Shown here in pieces: positions 1 through 11,200 of a stretch of DNA of 60,000 bases. Every line of letters begins with the position of its first letter. The first letter of the stretch is position 1. This DNA is from Lineus longissimus (Eukaryota; Nemertea; Pilidiophora; Heteronemertea; Lineidae): positions 17,377,501 to 17,437,500 of the forward strand of contig NC_088308.1 of the NCBI RefSeq assembly GCF_910592395.1, given 5' to 3'. The position numbers and the translations under genes are program-made. Below the pieces are notes generated by a model. The model saw only the letters and a list, made by a program, of their open reading frames with translations. It had not been told where the DNA came from and made no database searches.

Positions 1-48
1 TGAGCTTTGCACTGAAACAAACATAATATCAACAAAATGTCTTGTAAC

Positions 49-205
49 TTAAAGGGACAAATAGGCAGCAGTGAGGCAGGTAAGACGAAGTTACACAAAG
101 TCGCCAATAGGGGTCTCTCACATCTCACAGTACATCGAAATGATTTATGCTGGTTGAAGATGGCCAAATTAGCCCCTCTGCTCCTGCCTATAGCCCCCCT
201 TTTAA
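49..205. mobile_element. TTAA-flanked MITE, short copy
   Basis: The segment begins TTAAAGGGACAAATAGGCAG and ends with CTGCCTATAGCCCCCCTTTTAA, so its ends are imperfect inverted repeats with TTAA at each side. A longer copy at 6370-6595 shares the inner block around 'taaagttacacaa' and 'aataggggtctctc'. TTAA target duplications are typical of piggyBac-type elements; no transposase is present, so this is a non-autonomous copy. The piggyBac assignment is an inference. Confidence 0.65.
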
Positions 206-401
206 AATTGGGTAGTGTGGAAGAAATTCCATCAACAACAAAACAAATCTTTTCTCAACTCACTGAAAAGGTTTTTGTGACCAAAAAAGACGCAAAACAA
301 GAACAAATTCTGGCGATTAGGGCCTCGTACACAGACTTTCAGATGATGACTTCTCAAAAGGAACTAGGCATGACATTAAACGAGCAACTTTTTTCACTCA
401 C

Positions 402-520
402 CCTGTCAATTATCCGACTGAATGATAATTCTCTCACTGGCAACGGATCAATTGCTGAAATTCTCGTTGACGATAAGTTAGGTATCATGTCAACATGCTC
501 ATCATAACCTTTTGGATCAT
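402..520 (-). CDS. FAM149B1: FAM149B1-like exon, last one in the window
   Basis: The acceptor is a strong TTACTTCTTGCTTCAG and the donor is AGG|GTGAGT. The exon starts with two bases that complete an Asp codon begun by the exon at 948-1002 and ends on a codon boundary. It encodes DPKGYDEHVDMIPNLS followed by IDPLPVRELSFSRIIDR. The acidic start and the PLP/LSFS stretch match the region after the conserved Trp-containing segment in the family. The following exon must begin in phase 0 and was not found in positions 1-400. Confidence 0.75.
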
Positions 521-3500
521 CTGAAGCAAGAAGTAAATATGTAAGTGGTTTGAGCAAATGTAGCATATTGGTGAACATGATTGTGGACATGAAGATAAGG
601 AATAATGGGAGAAATGTAGACTTGAAAATTATGTATAGAAAACAACCTAAGTAAGGGATAGCTTCCCATTATTCTGACTCATCACGAAGTGAGAAACAAG
701 AGTAGCTTGCAATGGGCTCGAGCTCTGGCCAAAGATGGAGTCGACAGGTTCATCCTGTTTTAGAGGAATACTCCCTCGAAAAGGAAATTCCCTTCCAAGT
801 GCATAGAGAATGCTAAGAAGACGAAATACCATGCACCAATGATAGTGTTCGGTGAATATCTACTATTGTCACATACAGAACTATTTCTTCCTTTGGCTGG
901 CAATGTGCTAGAAGTGTCACCAAGTGAGTTCGGCAGATTTCACTTACCTATTACAACCCGATCTCTGAACATCCTCAGGATGTCTCTCATCCAAGAAACA
1001 ATCTGCAACAGTAAAAGATACAGAATGAAACTTCAGGCAAGGTCAGCAATACTGTCAACTGGACCTTTTTATTTTTGTGACGTGGCAAAATTTCGGACAA
1101 AGTTTGTTTCTTCGCTATTTTATTTTGGTGCATTGCAAATTTTTTCTGTTGTTATTCCAATCAAAAATATTGTTGCCGTCTCATACTGTCAATAGCACAG
1201 AATCAACTCCTTCTGTGTTTGGAATTTTCGCGATACATCCTAGACACTCGGTGCGTTTTCCATAACAAAGTCGGTTGTCCAAGAAAGCTCTGCCGGACTC
1301 ACCTCTGACCAGGCTATATCGAAAGTCATACTAGATACACTATCTCGTAAACAGGCATTCGGTGTCAACGGAGGAAAACCCTTTTTCGTAACTCGCGGAT
1401 GATAATGTCTCCGAAATATAGCGTCTTCCTCCCTGCAAATAAAGCAATGAACCTTGTAACACGAACCACTAATAACATAAATAATAATAAATATAAATAT
1501 AGAATTTGTAAAGCGCCTTTCCAGGTCACCCTGCTCAAAGCGCTACCTCCTCTATTTTTTTAAGTGAAGATTGAACAAGTGTGTTTTAAGGAGGGATTTG
1601 AATTGGGTGAGGGTCTCAGCAGATGTAATTGCTTTGGGGAGTCGATTCCAGAGATAAGGGGCAGCCACGGAGAAACTGCGATCCCCGTACTTTGATTTTG
1701 ATGTGATCACGCTTCCTCATACCACAGATCAGCCTCGCGGCTGAGTTCTGTACCCGCTGGAGCGAAGCAATGGTTTGAACTTCCCTTATCACTAAGTTTT
1801 AACTTTGCTGTAAAGCCTTCTGCTCTCGAGAGTGACTTTTAGGTGCTACAGGGCGTTGGCTAACGAGACCAATCTTTCTAAAAATACTAACGATTTGTAA
1901 TCCACCGCTACCACATCTTCATAATATCCATCCTGGGCAAACACTTCCTCCTCAACAAATGCGAATGGATTACTTCTTGCTTCCTCGTCTGTTGTCATGG
2001 CAGCCTTTTTTCTGTCAATTCGCGGAGTCATCACAGATACTGATTTCCCTGATATTGATAACCTGTCGAGAGAGAAAATATACCGTATTTTTCGGCCTAT
2101 AAGGCGCTACCTTTCCTTTGAAAAAGGGCCAAAATGAGGGGGTGCGCCTTATAACAAGGTGTGCTTTATGGATTTATTGGATTTAAACAACTCACAAACT
2201 TTTGAATTGGACAGCTTCAGTTTGTTTTTGTTCATCTGAATGATACAAATTACAATAGTGTGTCTCCTGTCAGAAATGGTGGGCCACGAAATCCACAGGG
2301 AAAGTTACTCAAAGAAGTATTGGGCAAGAAGTTTTGACTGCTGTCCTAGGCACCAAGGAACGGAATCTTGATTTTGCTGGGCACCTCTGCAAGTACTAGA
2401 CCAGTAAAATAGGAGCAACAAAATCTTTTTGTCAGTATACAAGAAACAGGTAAACAGCAAATGAGTGGTTGGCCAGGATCTGATTGTAACCTACCCATTA
2501 CATTCCTGTGACAATGACATGTCCTGCTCTGTGACGTCGACAAGCATGCTCCCTGTCGACGGCCGCGTCGCTTCGACCGGGATCAGTTGGAACCCCATGT
2601 CTGTCGGCGGAAATACTTGTGCACCAAGAATTCTGAAAGATGAACAAAAACCTACGATGAAACAACGCAAAAAATTGGTGAGGTTCTAGATTTCTGACGT
2701 CGGTCATCAATTCATTCTTTACACTGGAAATTCTAGCCCAGGCAGCAGCAGTACTCACTTGATTAGCATTCAGCAGAGCAGAGGTGTGGCATCACTTCCC
2801 GATAAAAGGGAGTACATCGCTATATGACAAAGTGACATGTTTCTGTCATACTCCCTGCTACAAGAGTGCTGTGTTCTCCAAGGGAGACTGCAGCAGAGGC
2901 TTGGTAGGCCAGATTAAGTTACACAATTTGACAATAGGTGTCTCTGCTATCATAAATTACATTGACAACATACATTTGTACATGTTTAGATGTTATTGCT
3001 CTGCAATCGACACGACACCCGAGTGGTCTAGATATTTATCATAATATCCAGATCAATAAAATTAATCGGATAATTTTGAAGGCAACAGTTAAATGGAATG
3101 GAAATTCTAGCCTTGCACTTGCATTCATGACTTCGAATACTTTATGAGGTTTGGAGCAGTTGTGGTGAAATCACGGTAGAGTATTAAAGCTTAAACTGAG
3201 GAAAGCAGGATGCGTCCCGAAGGATGTAATTGAGAGGCCAGTATAATATCCATGAAAATAGCCAATATACTGCTAGCACAGTGTGCAGTATATAATATCA
3301 TACGTGTACACTATCAGTGTACTGTATATCATAAGAAAATGTTTGCAATATATTTTTTAGATTTGGAATAGGCTTTCAACATGTTTAAATCTTATTACTT
3401 TGATCCTGCCTACAAAAAAGCCAATGTGCTAGAATTTTATTAAATATTGGACTAAGCTTGAGACCTTGATATAAAACCTTATATATAATCTGTGAACATT

Positions 3501-6500
3501 TTCGTGCGAAAACATCAACAATACAACAGAATATTTCAGTTATTTTTATTCTGGTTTTTTTATTCCGAACTTCAAAGTTAACTAGGCCAGCCTAGGGTAA
3601 CAAATGCTTAATACCTCTCTAATACTGACGCAGGTTAGCATTTCTATAATCGAAGGAGATTCCAATAGTAATAAAGAGCATTTCATATTTTAACCCTCTT
3701 TCTCCCCAACTTGTTGAAAAAACTGGCAACCCACTCTTGACATTCTAACCTAAAGTGAGGAAAACTGGCCACCCACTCTTGACATTCTTACCTAAAGTGA
3801 GGAAAACTGGCCACCCACTCTTGACATTCTTACCTAAAGTGAGGAAAACTGGCCACCCACTCTTGACATTCTTACCAAGAGTGAAAAAAACTGGCCACCC
3901 ACTCTTGACATTCTTACCTAAAGTGAGGAAAACTGGCCACCCACTCTTGACATTCTTACCTAAAGTGAGGAAAACTGGCCACCCACTCTTGACATTCTCA
4001 CCTAAAGTGAGGAAACTGGCCACCCACTCTTGACATTCTAAGTTAACCTAAAGTGAGGAAAACAGGCCACCCACTCTTGACATTCTAACCTAAAGTGAGG
4101 AAAACTGGCCACCCACTCTTGACATTCTTACCTAAAGTGAGGAAAACTGGCCACCCACTCTTGACATTCTTTATACCAAGAGTGAAAAAAACTGGCCACC
4201 CACTCTTGACATTCTTACCTAAAGTGAGGAAAACTGGCCACCCACTCTTGACATTCTTTGTATAAATTTGTTAAATGCTCTGGTTCTCTGCTTTCTTCAA
4301 ACAGCATGGAGTCAATCTCCTCGAAGAGACGCCGAACTCGGCGCGAATTCTGGCGGTCGAACTCCTGAAAGAAGAGAGGTGAATCAGGTGAAACAAGCAT
4401 TTCAGATGATTTAATATCATGGATTAATTGAAATCCTACTAAAACGCATCAAAGGAGTAGTAGATGGTGTCGTACTTGGCCTGCACTAACCAGAGAAAGT
4501 CAGAGTTCCTATGTAGAGGGTGCTGCAGCTGAAAGTGTACCCTTACAACATATGTCGCTATCAGTCCTAATGCAAGGTTTACATATGATTCACCTTGTCA
4601 TACATCACCAGTCCTAAAACTGGGTTTACATACGATTCACATTGTCAGTTGTCACGATCCCGTCATACGTCACTTGTCATGAGAATGTTCATGAAATAGA
4701 CTTGGGCTTGAAATCATGACTTGGCTTGACTTAAGGGCGAAAAGTGATTATGAATCCTATGTAGTCTGCTCTTTGGAAACTACAGTGGAACCTCCCTTAG
4801 CGGACAACTCTCTATAAGGACAACCTCTGTACTAAGGACACTAGTGTTGGTCCTAAATTGGTTGTTTCCATTCAGTTTGACCTCTCTAATCAGGACACCT
4901 CTCTATTAAGAACAGCATTTGTCAGTCCCAAGGGTGTCCTTAATAGAGAGGTTCTGCTGTACTTGGTTCATTCTCATAGTGACACGTTCCAAGTGACAAC
5001 GAAAACTCTATGTAAAGCCTGTAAATCAAGCCTCATTCTCATAGTGACACGTTCCAAGTGACAACGAAAACTCTATGTAAAGCCTGTAAATCAAGCCTCA
5101 TTCTCATAGTGACACGTTCCAAGTGACAATGGAAACTCTATGTAAAGCCTGTAAATCAAGCCTCATTCTCATAGTGACACATTCCAAGTGACAATGGAAA
5201 CTCTATGTAAAGCCTGTAAATCAAGCCTCATTCTCATAGTGACACGTTCCAAGTGACAATGGAAACTCTATGTAAAGCCTGTAAATCAAGCCTCATTCTC
5301 ATAGTGACACGTTCCAAGTGACAATGGAAACTCTATGTAAAGCCTGTAAATCAAGCCTCATTCTCATAGTGACACGTTCCAAGTGACAATGGAAACTTTA
5401 TGTAAAGCCTGTAAATCAAGCCTCATTCTCATAGTGACACGTTCCAAGTGACAATGGAAACTCTATGTAAAGCCTGTAAATCAAGCCTAAGTGTCTCAGA
5501 TGTAACATTTTGGTTTCACTATGAAACAGCTTCAATAAAAAACAACTCAATTATAATCATTTCACCGCGTAGTTGATAGTACAAATCTACGAATACTAAG
5601 CTCTCTGAATGGTTGCCACCTCCATCAATAATTCAGCGACGAGCGCCGGAGTCAAATACAGCGCTGATTGCACATTTCATCCAATTCTGTTATCCAATTG
5701 TGGAAGTTAAAACACCTCGTGTAAACTGGTTTGTCATGTTGGGGTTAGTTGTTCATAGCAACAATGAAACAGGACTGCTACTGGAGTGGAGTATGGTTCA
5801 GGACCTAGAGAATGCAGATAGAGGACTTATTCTGTCGTTAAATCAAACTGTTGAAATGGCACAAGGGTATAAAAGGTCCAACCTCTTCAGCCCTGAGTGA
5901 ATAGGCATGATTGATACTGTCCTAATGAATTGAATATTATGATCATTCAAGGTAAAGGCCTTTTTCAGATTATCAAAATACCTTGCCTATTATTGCAACA
6001 GTGAACATTATCGGCATCTTTTACATTTCTGATATCAAAGGCATCAGAGAATGGACAACACAGTCTTCAACAAGACCTGAACCCTATGGCACTATTAAAG
6101 ACTAATAGAATTAAGGCCATACTATTGTGAAGATACAATAGTACTCCGAACAAATCAAGACACAGAGTACACCCTGAAGATAGATCCAAGGCCAAAAAAA
6201 AGAATAACATGTTTCCTATGTTCCAAAATCTGTGATTCATCCTCGACACGGTCTCAGTTAAAGGTCTCCTTCGTACAATGATACATTCAATAATTTGAAA
6301 ACAGAAGTTGAATATCCAGTTGTGTATATATGTACTGTATATAAATTTCAACAATGAGACACTCCTCCTTTAAAGGGAAACTACAGGCAGCTGCTAGGTA
6401 GGCAAGATAAAGTTACACAATGTCGGCAATAGGGGTCTCTCCCATCTCACATTACATCAAAACTATTCACGCTTGTACAATGAATATATTAAGAGCTGAA

Positions 6501-8267
6501 TCTAACATGACCCAGTACCCTTAATACTTTGCATATAATAGTCACCCGAAGATGGCTAATTAACTCCGCTGCTCCTGCCTATAGTCCCCCTTTAAGACCT
6601 CATGAAGTCAGATTTCTCGGTTGATCGGCTTAAAAAGCGAATGGGTGGCCGCTGTGAGTACGTATGGAGTTGTCACCCGATCTCAGATCTCATTAGCATC
6701 CCTTAATCAATCATTAATGCAATCATGCCAATTAAAATCCATACAATGGATAATTTCACACTCAATAATTCATTTGTCTGCTCCATCCTTGATGATAAAC
6801 AAGTCTCCTAGTTCACTAGAGGCAATGGGTCAACAATGAGTTGAAAATAAATTTCGCAGGATTATATTCTGTTTTTTCTCAGTCGAATTTTTAATTGGAT
6901 TAGCTGGAAATTCATTAACCCTGCAGTGAAGACTGATTTTGGGTGTCTAATAATATATGGAGCTTCGAGCAACCCAACTATAAAGTCAGTCCATTTGAAG
7001 ATATACCCTTGAAGGCCTTGATCCAAACCGTTGCAATTACCCCTTTTGCTGCCCTAGACCCGCAAAGCAGTACATAAAATGACACCCCTTCAGCACCACT
7101 GACCCACAGAGTAGAAGGGTTGCACCCCGAACTATTACACCCCAAACTATTGCACCCCAAACTATTGCACACAGTGCAATGAACTTGAGGCGATGTCCCT
7201 AGAGAAAGGTGATATTGGGGCACACTCTAAAAGATGTGGCTCAAAATGCTAAAATGAGAGGAATTCTTTTGTGTGTCAGGGGGGGGGGGCAAAGTGCAAA
7301 AGATTGAAACCAATGCAAACTTTGTGTTCAGGGAGGGAGTAAAATGTTTTTAGGAAGTACAAACTGTCACCACAATGTGATAAGGAGAACACCTCACTAG
7401 CCCACACGTGCCAGAGATCTGAAATTCGGATCCTCGTCCACTGTACTCACATCGCCCCAACTTACATCGTCCTCCCACTCGTAACTCGAGTAGAGGCTAC
7501 TGCGCTCCGTCGTGTTACCCGTCGTCCACCCGCTATGACTTTCCTGTGCGCCCTCTGTCGGTGACGACCTACCGCTGACTCCTGGAGTGACATGGCTGTG
7601 ACTAGAGAAAGAACAGAGACAACATTCAGAAATATATCGACAAGTGTTCTGTTAGTGTTACATAAGACATTAGTGTCCTATGATTTTTGGTGACTTAACA
7701 CAGAAAATTCAGCAGTTGAAACAAAATGTTAAAACTTGACCAAGAAAGAGCTCTACTAAAACATGTTAAAGCAAAATACAGACACCTTTCTACAGTCCAG
7801 GCCAATTCAAGAAAAGGTAATTTATGTCCCTATCGGGACTCAGGTTTCCATATCTGGAAACATTGCTTTGAAGACATCCAATGTTACCTGAATTGGAAAC
7901 TTGCTTAAGATTACCTATTTAGGAAACAAAATATGTATTTCCAGAACTGGAAACAAGGTGGAGGATATCAGTTGTTTCCAAATTTGGAAACTAAATGATA
8001 GTTTTTAGCCATTTTAGGGATTTTTTGCAAGCAGTGGCCAGTGCCATTTTTTCTTGAAATGGACTATAGTTTTTAGGTTATTGTGCCCTTCCGGCCATAT
8101 GGCATGGAACATATTTCTGTAACAATATCTTATATAAAGGAGACTACAGTTACCTTCTTAGTGCTTCCTTGACGCTATCAAGGAAATAGTGAGGAACTGA
8201 TCCGATCTCATCATCATTCTGATCAGGTAAAGGGTGACTCTCTATGCTACCGCGACTTATGCCTCTT
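402..8267 (-). CDS. FAM149B1: FAM149B1-like gene (DUF3719 family), eight internal exons, partial
   Basis: Eight minus-strand exons join, in the order 8154-8267, 7466-7601, 4219-4364, 2495-2632, 1892-2062, 1303-1432, 948-1002, 402-520, into 336 codons without a stop. All seven junctions agree in phase, and almost every exon has a pyrimidine-rich AG acceptor and a GTAAG- or GTGAG-like donor. Family landmarks appear in the right order: a HPLPDQ segment near the N-terminus, a Ser/Thr-rich stretch ending SLYSSYEWEDD, the DUF3719 core with VRRLFEEIDSMLFEE and ECQEWVASFPHFR, the acidic VEEEVFAQDGYYEDVVAVDY, then PPLTP and MTFDIAWSEIVSWM. Vertebrate FAM149B1 acts at the primary cilium and its loss causes a Joubert-type ciliopathy. 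The start exon is not certain (see 27236-27318), and 3' exons lie beyond the left edge. The intron at 2633-4218 is colonised by a minisatellite derived from the exon upstream of it. Confidence 0.85.
948..1002 (-). CDS. FAM149B1: FAM149B1-like micro-exon (55 bp)
   Basis: The exon is only 55 bp. Its acceptor has a long pyrimidine stretch (TCTTTTACTGTTGCAG) and its donor is ATAG|GTAAGTG. It encodes IVSWMRDILRMFRDRVVI plus one base. Phase 0 at the start fits the exon at 1303-1432, and the leftover base fits the exon at 402-520. It continues the conserved DIAWSE...VSWM helix across the splice. Confidence 0.75.
1303..1432 (-). CDS. FAM149B1: FAM149B1-like exon
   Basis: The acceptor is TTCATTGCTTTATTTGCAG and the donor is GAG|GTGAGT. 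It encodes EEDAIFRRHYHPRV, then KKGFPPLTPNACLRDS and MTFDIAWSE. The PP(L/I)xP motif followed by a hydrophobic/Trp stretch matches the family. One base at the start completes a Ser codon from the exon at 1892-2062. Confidence 0.82.
1481..1775 (-). mobile_element. CR1/L2-type LINE, 3' end fragment
   Basis: On the minus strand the fragment encodes LQRVQNSAARLICG and, after an internal deletion or frame change, RSFSVAAPYLWNRLPKAI and QFKSLLKTHLF before a TAG at 1552-1554. These are hallmarks of the C-terminus of the CR1/L2-type reverse-transcriptase ORF. The stop is followed by a short 'ggcgctttacaaattctata' tail and an AT-rich microsatellite. It is 5'-truncated, as usual for LINEs, and lies in an intron of the FAM149B1-like gene. 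Confidence 0.75.
1892..2062 (-). CDS. FAM149B1: FAM149B1-like exon with acidic motif
   Basis: The acceptor ATTTTCTCTCTCGACAG is strong; the donor TC|GTTAGT is usable. It encodes LSISGKSVSVMTPRIDRKKA, then SNPFAFVEEEVFAQDGYY and EDVVAVDYK. The Glu-rich 'EEE...DG..E...AxD' segment corresponds to the family's conserved acidic motif. Phases fit on both sides (GG+G, and TC+G). Confidence 0.82.
2098..2153. repeat. remnant of a palindromic repeat
   Basis: TATAAGGCGC at 2098-2107 is answered by its exact reverse complement GCGCCTTATA at 2144-2153, next to a 'ccgtatttttcggcc' string. This looks like one end of an interspersed DNA element. It lies 35 bases upstream, in transcription sense, of the acceptor of the exon at 1892-2062. 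Confidence 0.45.
2495..2632 (-). CDS. FAM149B1: FAM149B1-like exon
   Basis: The acceptor is TTTTTGTTCATCTTTCAG and the donor AATGG|GTAGGT. It begins with one base that completes an Arg codon with the AG left by the exon at 4219-4364, so the conserved FPH(F/L)R-ILG string runs across the splice. The rest reads ILGAQVFPPTDMGFQLIPVE and VTEQDMSLSQECN. This exon lies nearest the 42-bp minisatellite on its downstream side. Confidence 0.82.
2876..2955. mobile_element. partial MITE related to the 6370-6595 copy
   Basis: The stretch with 'gggagactgcagcagaggct', 'ggtaggccagattaagttac' and 'acaataggtgtctctgct' follows the first half of the 6370-6595 MITE with scattered changes. The right end is missing. 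It lies inside the intron of the FAM149B1-like gene. Confidence 0.5.
3717..4260. repeat. 42-bp minisatellite made of an exon end plus its 5' splice site
   Basis: About 13 units of 42 bp. In gene sense each unit reads from AAGAATGTCAAGAGTGGG through TTTTCCTCACTTTAG to GTAAG. The unit touching the exon at 4219-4364 is the real exon end (codons for ECQEWVASFPHF plus AG) with its donor, so the array is a tandem amplification of the exon 3' end and donor into the intron. Two units carry a variant 'CACTCTTGGTA' (plus-strand taccaagagtg), and one or two have small insertions. In the exon's frame each extra unit meets TAA just after the donor G. The array reads open in other frames on both strands only because 42 is a multiple of three. 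Confidence 0.92.
4219..4364 (-). CDS. FAM149B1: FAM149B1-like exon carrying the DUF3719 core
   Basis: The acceptor is CTCTCTTCTTTCAG. The first donor downstream is CACTTTAG|GTAAGAATG. The exon encodes EFDRQNSRRVRRLFEEIDSM then LFEESREPEHLTNLYKECQE and WVASFPHF. 'VRRLFEEID..LFE' and 'ECxEWxxxFPHxR' are the family's strongest signatures. Two leftover bases (AG) join A of the exon at 2495-2632. Some twelve further copies of the donor follow directly downstream. Confidence 0.9.
4784..4959. mobile_element. pogo/Tigger-like MITE
   Basis: Ends are CAGTGGAACCTCCCTTAG and the reverse complement of TAATAGAGAGGTTCTGCTG, flanked by TA. The middle carries 'ggacacctctctattaag'-type repeats in both orientations. 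Related copies are at 19229-19396, 39040-39193 and 48760-48933. The terminal CAGTRGAACCTC and TA duplication are typical of pogo-type Tc1/mariner relatives; no transposase is present. Confidence 0.75.
4968..5489. repeat. 65-bp minisatellite, 8 units
   Basis: Eight head-to-tail units of 65 bp containing 'cattctcatagtgacacg' and 'tgtaaagcctgtaaatcaag'. The units differ at one or two bases (acaacg versus acaatg), so the array is young. It starts right beside the pogo-like MITE at 4784-4959. Confidence 0.93.
6370..6595. mobile_element. TTAA-flanked MITE, longer copy
   Basis: The left end TTAAAGGGAAACTACAGGCA and the right end CCTATAGTCCCCCTTTAA are inverted repeats bounded by TTAA. It shares its first and last thirds with 49-205 but has about 70 extra bases in the middle. 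Non-autonomous. Confidence 0.68.
7466..7601 (-). CDS. FAM149B1: FAM149B1-like exon, Ser/Thr-rich
   Basis: The acceptor GTCTCTGTTCTTTCTCTAG and the donor GAT|GTAAGT are both excellent. It encodes HSHVTPGVSGRSSPTEGAQE, then TTGNTTERSSLYSSYEWEDD. One base at the start completes a Ser codon left by 8154-8267, and the exon ends on a codon boundary just before EFDRQ of the next exon. The Ser-rich run into an acidic SxYxWxxxEFD junction matches the family. Confidence 0.85.
7844..7991. repeat. cluster of TTTCCA...TGGAAA palindromes
   Basis: Three near-perfect palindromes GTTTCCA-N4-TGGAAAC occur at 7844-7861, 7937-7954 and 7974-7991. Two half-sites in the same style lie between them ('ctgaattggaaac', 'cctatttaggaaac'). 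The cluster is in the FAM149B1-like intron. It may be a decayed foldback element; no binding protein can be named. Confidence 0.55.
8154..8267 (-). CDS. FAM149B1: FAM149B1-like exon, most 5' confident one
   Basis: The acceptor is CTTGTCGTTTCAG and the donor AAG|GTAACTG. It encodes RGISRGSIESHPLPDQNDDE, then SVPHYFLDSVKEALR and two leftover bases (AG). The short basic stretch followed by HPLP and an acidic run matches the N-terminal region of FAM149B1. It starts with one leftover base, so an upstream coding exon ending in phase 2 must exist; one candidate is at 27236-27318. Confidence 0.82.
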
Positions 8268-11200
8268 CTGAAACGACAAGCCAGACAACCATGAAAGGAA
8301 ACGTTATAGAAAGGTTAGAACTCAACATGGAGGGGAGGTACCACACACTACTTCTCAAAGAAAAGCATCATCTTTCCATTTTATAGCGCTAATAAAGGAC
8401 TAAAGCTCTTTGTCGATTCCACTCCTTATCCAGTTTACATAATGAAGTCAAGTGGTTCGATTGGGCTCATCCACACCCCGATCTGCAACAATGTCACCCA
8501 GATCACCTGGCATATGAGAAGGCAAAAAATATATATATTACTGCCCAATGACTCAAACTTTTGCTGAATATTTTTACATTGTAGTTGTAGAAATGCATTA
8601 TTCAGAAGTCGTCATTGCTGAAATTTGGCCAATACATGGACTACGCTAAATGCTTGTACTCCATCTAAAACTCTCTCAGGTGCTGGTGAAAGACTAGAAA
8701 GTCAAAATCATCATAGAAAGTGTATATAACAGCCAACACTACACAAGTTTGGTAACCATGGTAATAACACAACAAATACCAAAGACACATTGCCAGGGTT
8801 ACCAGGTAAACAAACTGGAGAAGCTAATTTGAGCATTGAGAACCGTATGTGGATGCAGAAGAGGTTTATTGTCGAGGTTGGTTGGTCCACAGAACTGTAA
8901 TATATTGCCAAAACAACTCCTGCAGATGTATCTCTATAAAAACCAGTCGAGAAAATAAGAAAAACATCTCCCACACTCTGTTCAACTAATAGATCAATGA
9001 GACATCAGTCTCATATTCTGAGTTCCATCTGGTGATGAATTTGTTCGAAGATCACCAAGACAACCGACCAACAGATGACAAGACAAACATCCGCCACCTG
9101 ACAAATGTTCTGAATACGAGATTTATGCATTGCATTTGAGGGATTGTTCTGACGTCTGCATCAAGCGGATTCATCATGGATTGTCATGGGTCCAGACAAT
9201 TAACCAAAACATAAAGACCCTCTGGAGTAAGCAAACCGTTGGACTAGAGGACACCTGAATGGTTTCCCCAACTATTTTCATACAGGCCGAATGCTGCATG
9301 TCGACAAGGAACAAATCCTCAGAATCAGACAGTCAACAAAATGAGCTTTATTCTGCAGGCCCCCACGAGACCTCGCTCTCCTGTAGTACAATAAACGAAT
9401 GCCCCTATCAATATTTTAGCAAAACAGTGGTCAGTGCACGTTAATACTGTAATAAACTATCCCAAATGTGTGCCAATAATACTAGGAGAACCATGCCACT
9501 AATGTTTGATATCAAAAGTGACAGAGCGCGCATGGCGTTTGATAGTAATTCCAATCAATTTTTCAAGCAAATCATTGAAGTGCTAAAAACTATAAGTCAA
9601 CAAGGTATCCTGGGGGACATGAATGAACAAGGCAGGATCTACAGTAAATATTACCAGAAGAAAGCATAACACTGCAACAAAACCACCAATGAAAGGACAA
9701 AACCGTTACCACATGATATTCAGATTATATGCCGTAATATGTTTAACCCCAATAGAGGAGGCGTCCAATGTCAAACCAATCTGTATGACTTCCAACTTGA
9801 TCGGGTTTTCCTATGAGATGTTTGTGACAATGGGTGATATGAATAAAGACTAGCAAATGCTTTTATCTAAAACTCCATGTACATTTACACTAGGCCTTTC
9901 TGTACAAAATTGAAGTAAAAGCATTTGCTAGTCTTTATTCATACCACCCATTATGTTCTTCGAAAGAACTTCGTCGTTGTCAAACAACAGGCACTGCCCG
10001 GAAAACCTCTTAACAACTTTATAAATGCATTCAAACAAATAAAAAAGCTTTTTTTAATTTTTAATTTTGAACCTAGCATTGAATATCAAATCAAAGTATG
10101 ACGCAATCCAGCCCATTAACAAAATTAGGTGAAGGACTTCTGAAGGGCCAATAAATACTTTACAAGAACCATTAGAGGAAGTAAGGGCACTATATACACT
10201 ATTAAAAGTGTCCAAAGTCACAATTAAGCCCCCAAATACACGAACCAATACTGACTGACCCTTATAAAAATTTCTAATGGAAAACAAGGTTTAGCAAAGT
10301 GTTCGAACACATTAGCACACTTGAATTCAGGTATCTACCCATGATGGCTGCAGTGCAGGTCAATTTTTGAGTTCCTGCTGGTCAAGTTTTTGTGAGTGAC
10401 CACTTTTGAAAAATGGCCATCAGTGCTGATGGAAACCAAACATATCTTTACCTGTTTCTTGCCACCTTTTTCCCCACACAGTAAATGTCTGTATACCGAT
10501 GACTGCCGTCAACCCGAGACCGATGGCGACGGGATGAAGACACTTTTGGTGGCGTATTACCACCCCACTGAGGGGGAGGCAGAATTTGAAGCTGTGTCAT
10601 TCGGCTCATACACAAGATTCAAATCAGATGTCGTGAAAACCAAACAAACATGTCAGGTGGGCGATGTCATTCGAAAATCTGACGACAACGCTGGAGGGCT
10701 AGGTGGCCATCTTGTCTCGAATTATGAAATGATAATGTCTGAGTTCTTGAGCAAGGGGGTCGACATGGCCAAGACAAGCTGTTGACTTCCAGAACAATCC
10801 AGAACAATTTCCTTCGTTCCTGATCCAAGTATGAGCATCGAAATATCCTGAGAAATCATGCGACTAGTTGGTAAATGCCATAATTCCCATGTGAAGCACC
10901 AGCAGCAGAATATATCCAAAGGAAAACTCCTAGTATTCCAAAAAACCTTCCAGGCCCTCCTAACTATGTATCTTAACACATAGGAAATTGTGCAATGCTG
11001 TGCTTAAATCCTAGCAGCTAGCGGGGAGGCGGTGATAATAGGCAATACAGAGAAATGGTTTTTTGCCATGTCAACAGAATTAGCACCAAACGAGGGGGTC
11101 AATAGTAACATCTGGATACAGCCTACATGTTCATTATCTCACCTTAGCACATTTACAAAATATCCCATGCAGATCTAGTCCCATGGACAGACACCAACAC

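Noticed and set aside
37-507. 156-codon plus-strand frame at the left edge
   Set aside because: It crosses a MITE and runs antisense to a well-supported FAM149B1-like exon.
3745-4033. 92-codon repeat proteins on both strands
   Set aside because: Produced by the 42-bp minisatellite, whose period is a multiple of three; the true coding part is only the exon at 4219-4364.
10396-10785. 129-codon plus-strand frame
   Set aside because: Protein-like in parts but without recognised motif, clear splice sites or neighbours; left as unexplained.
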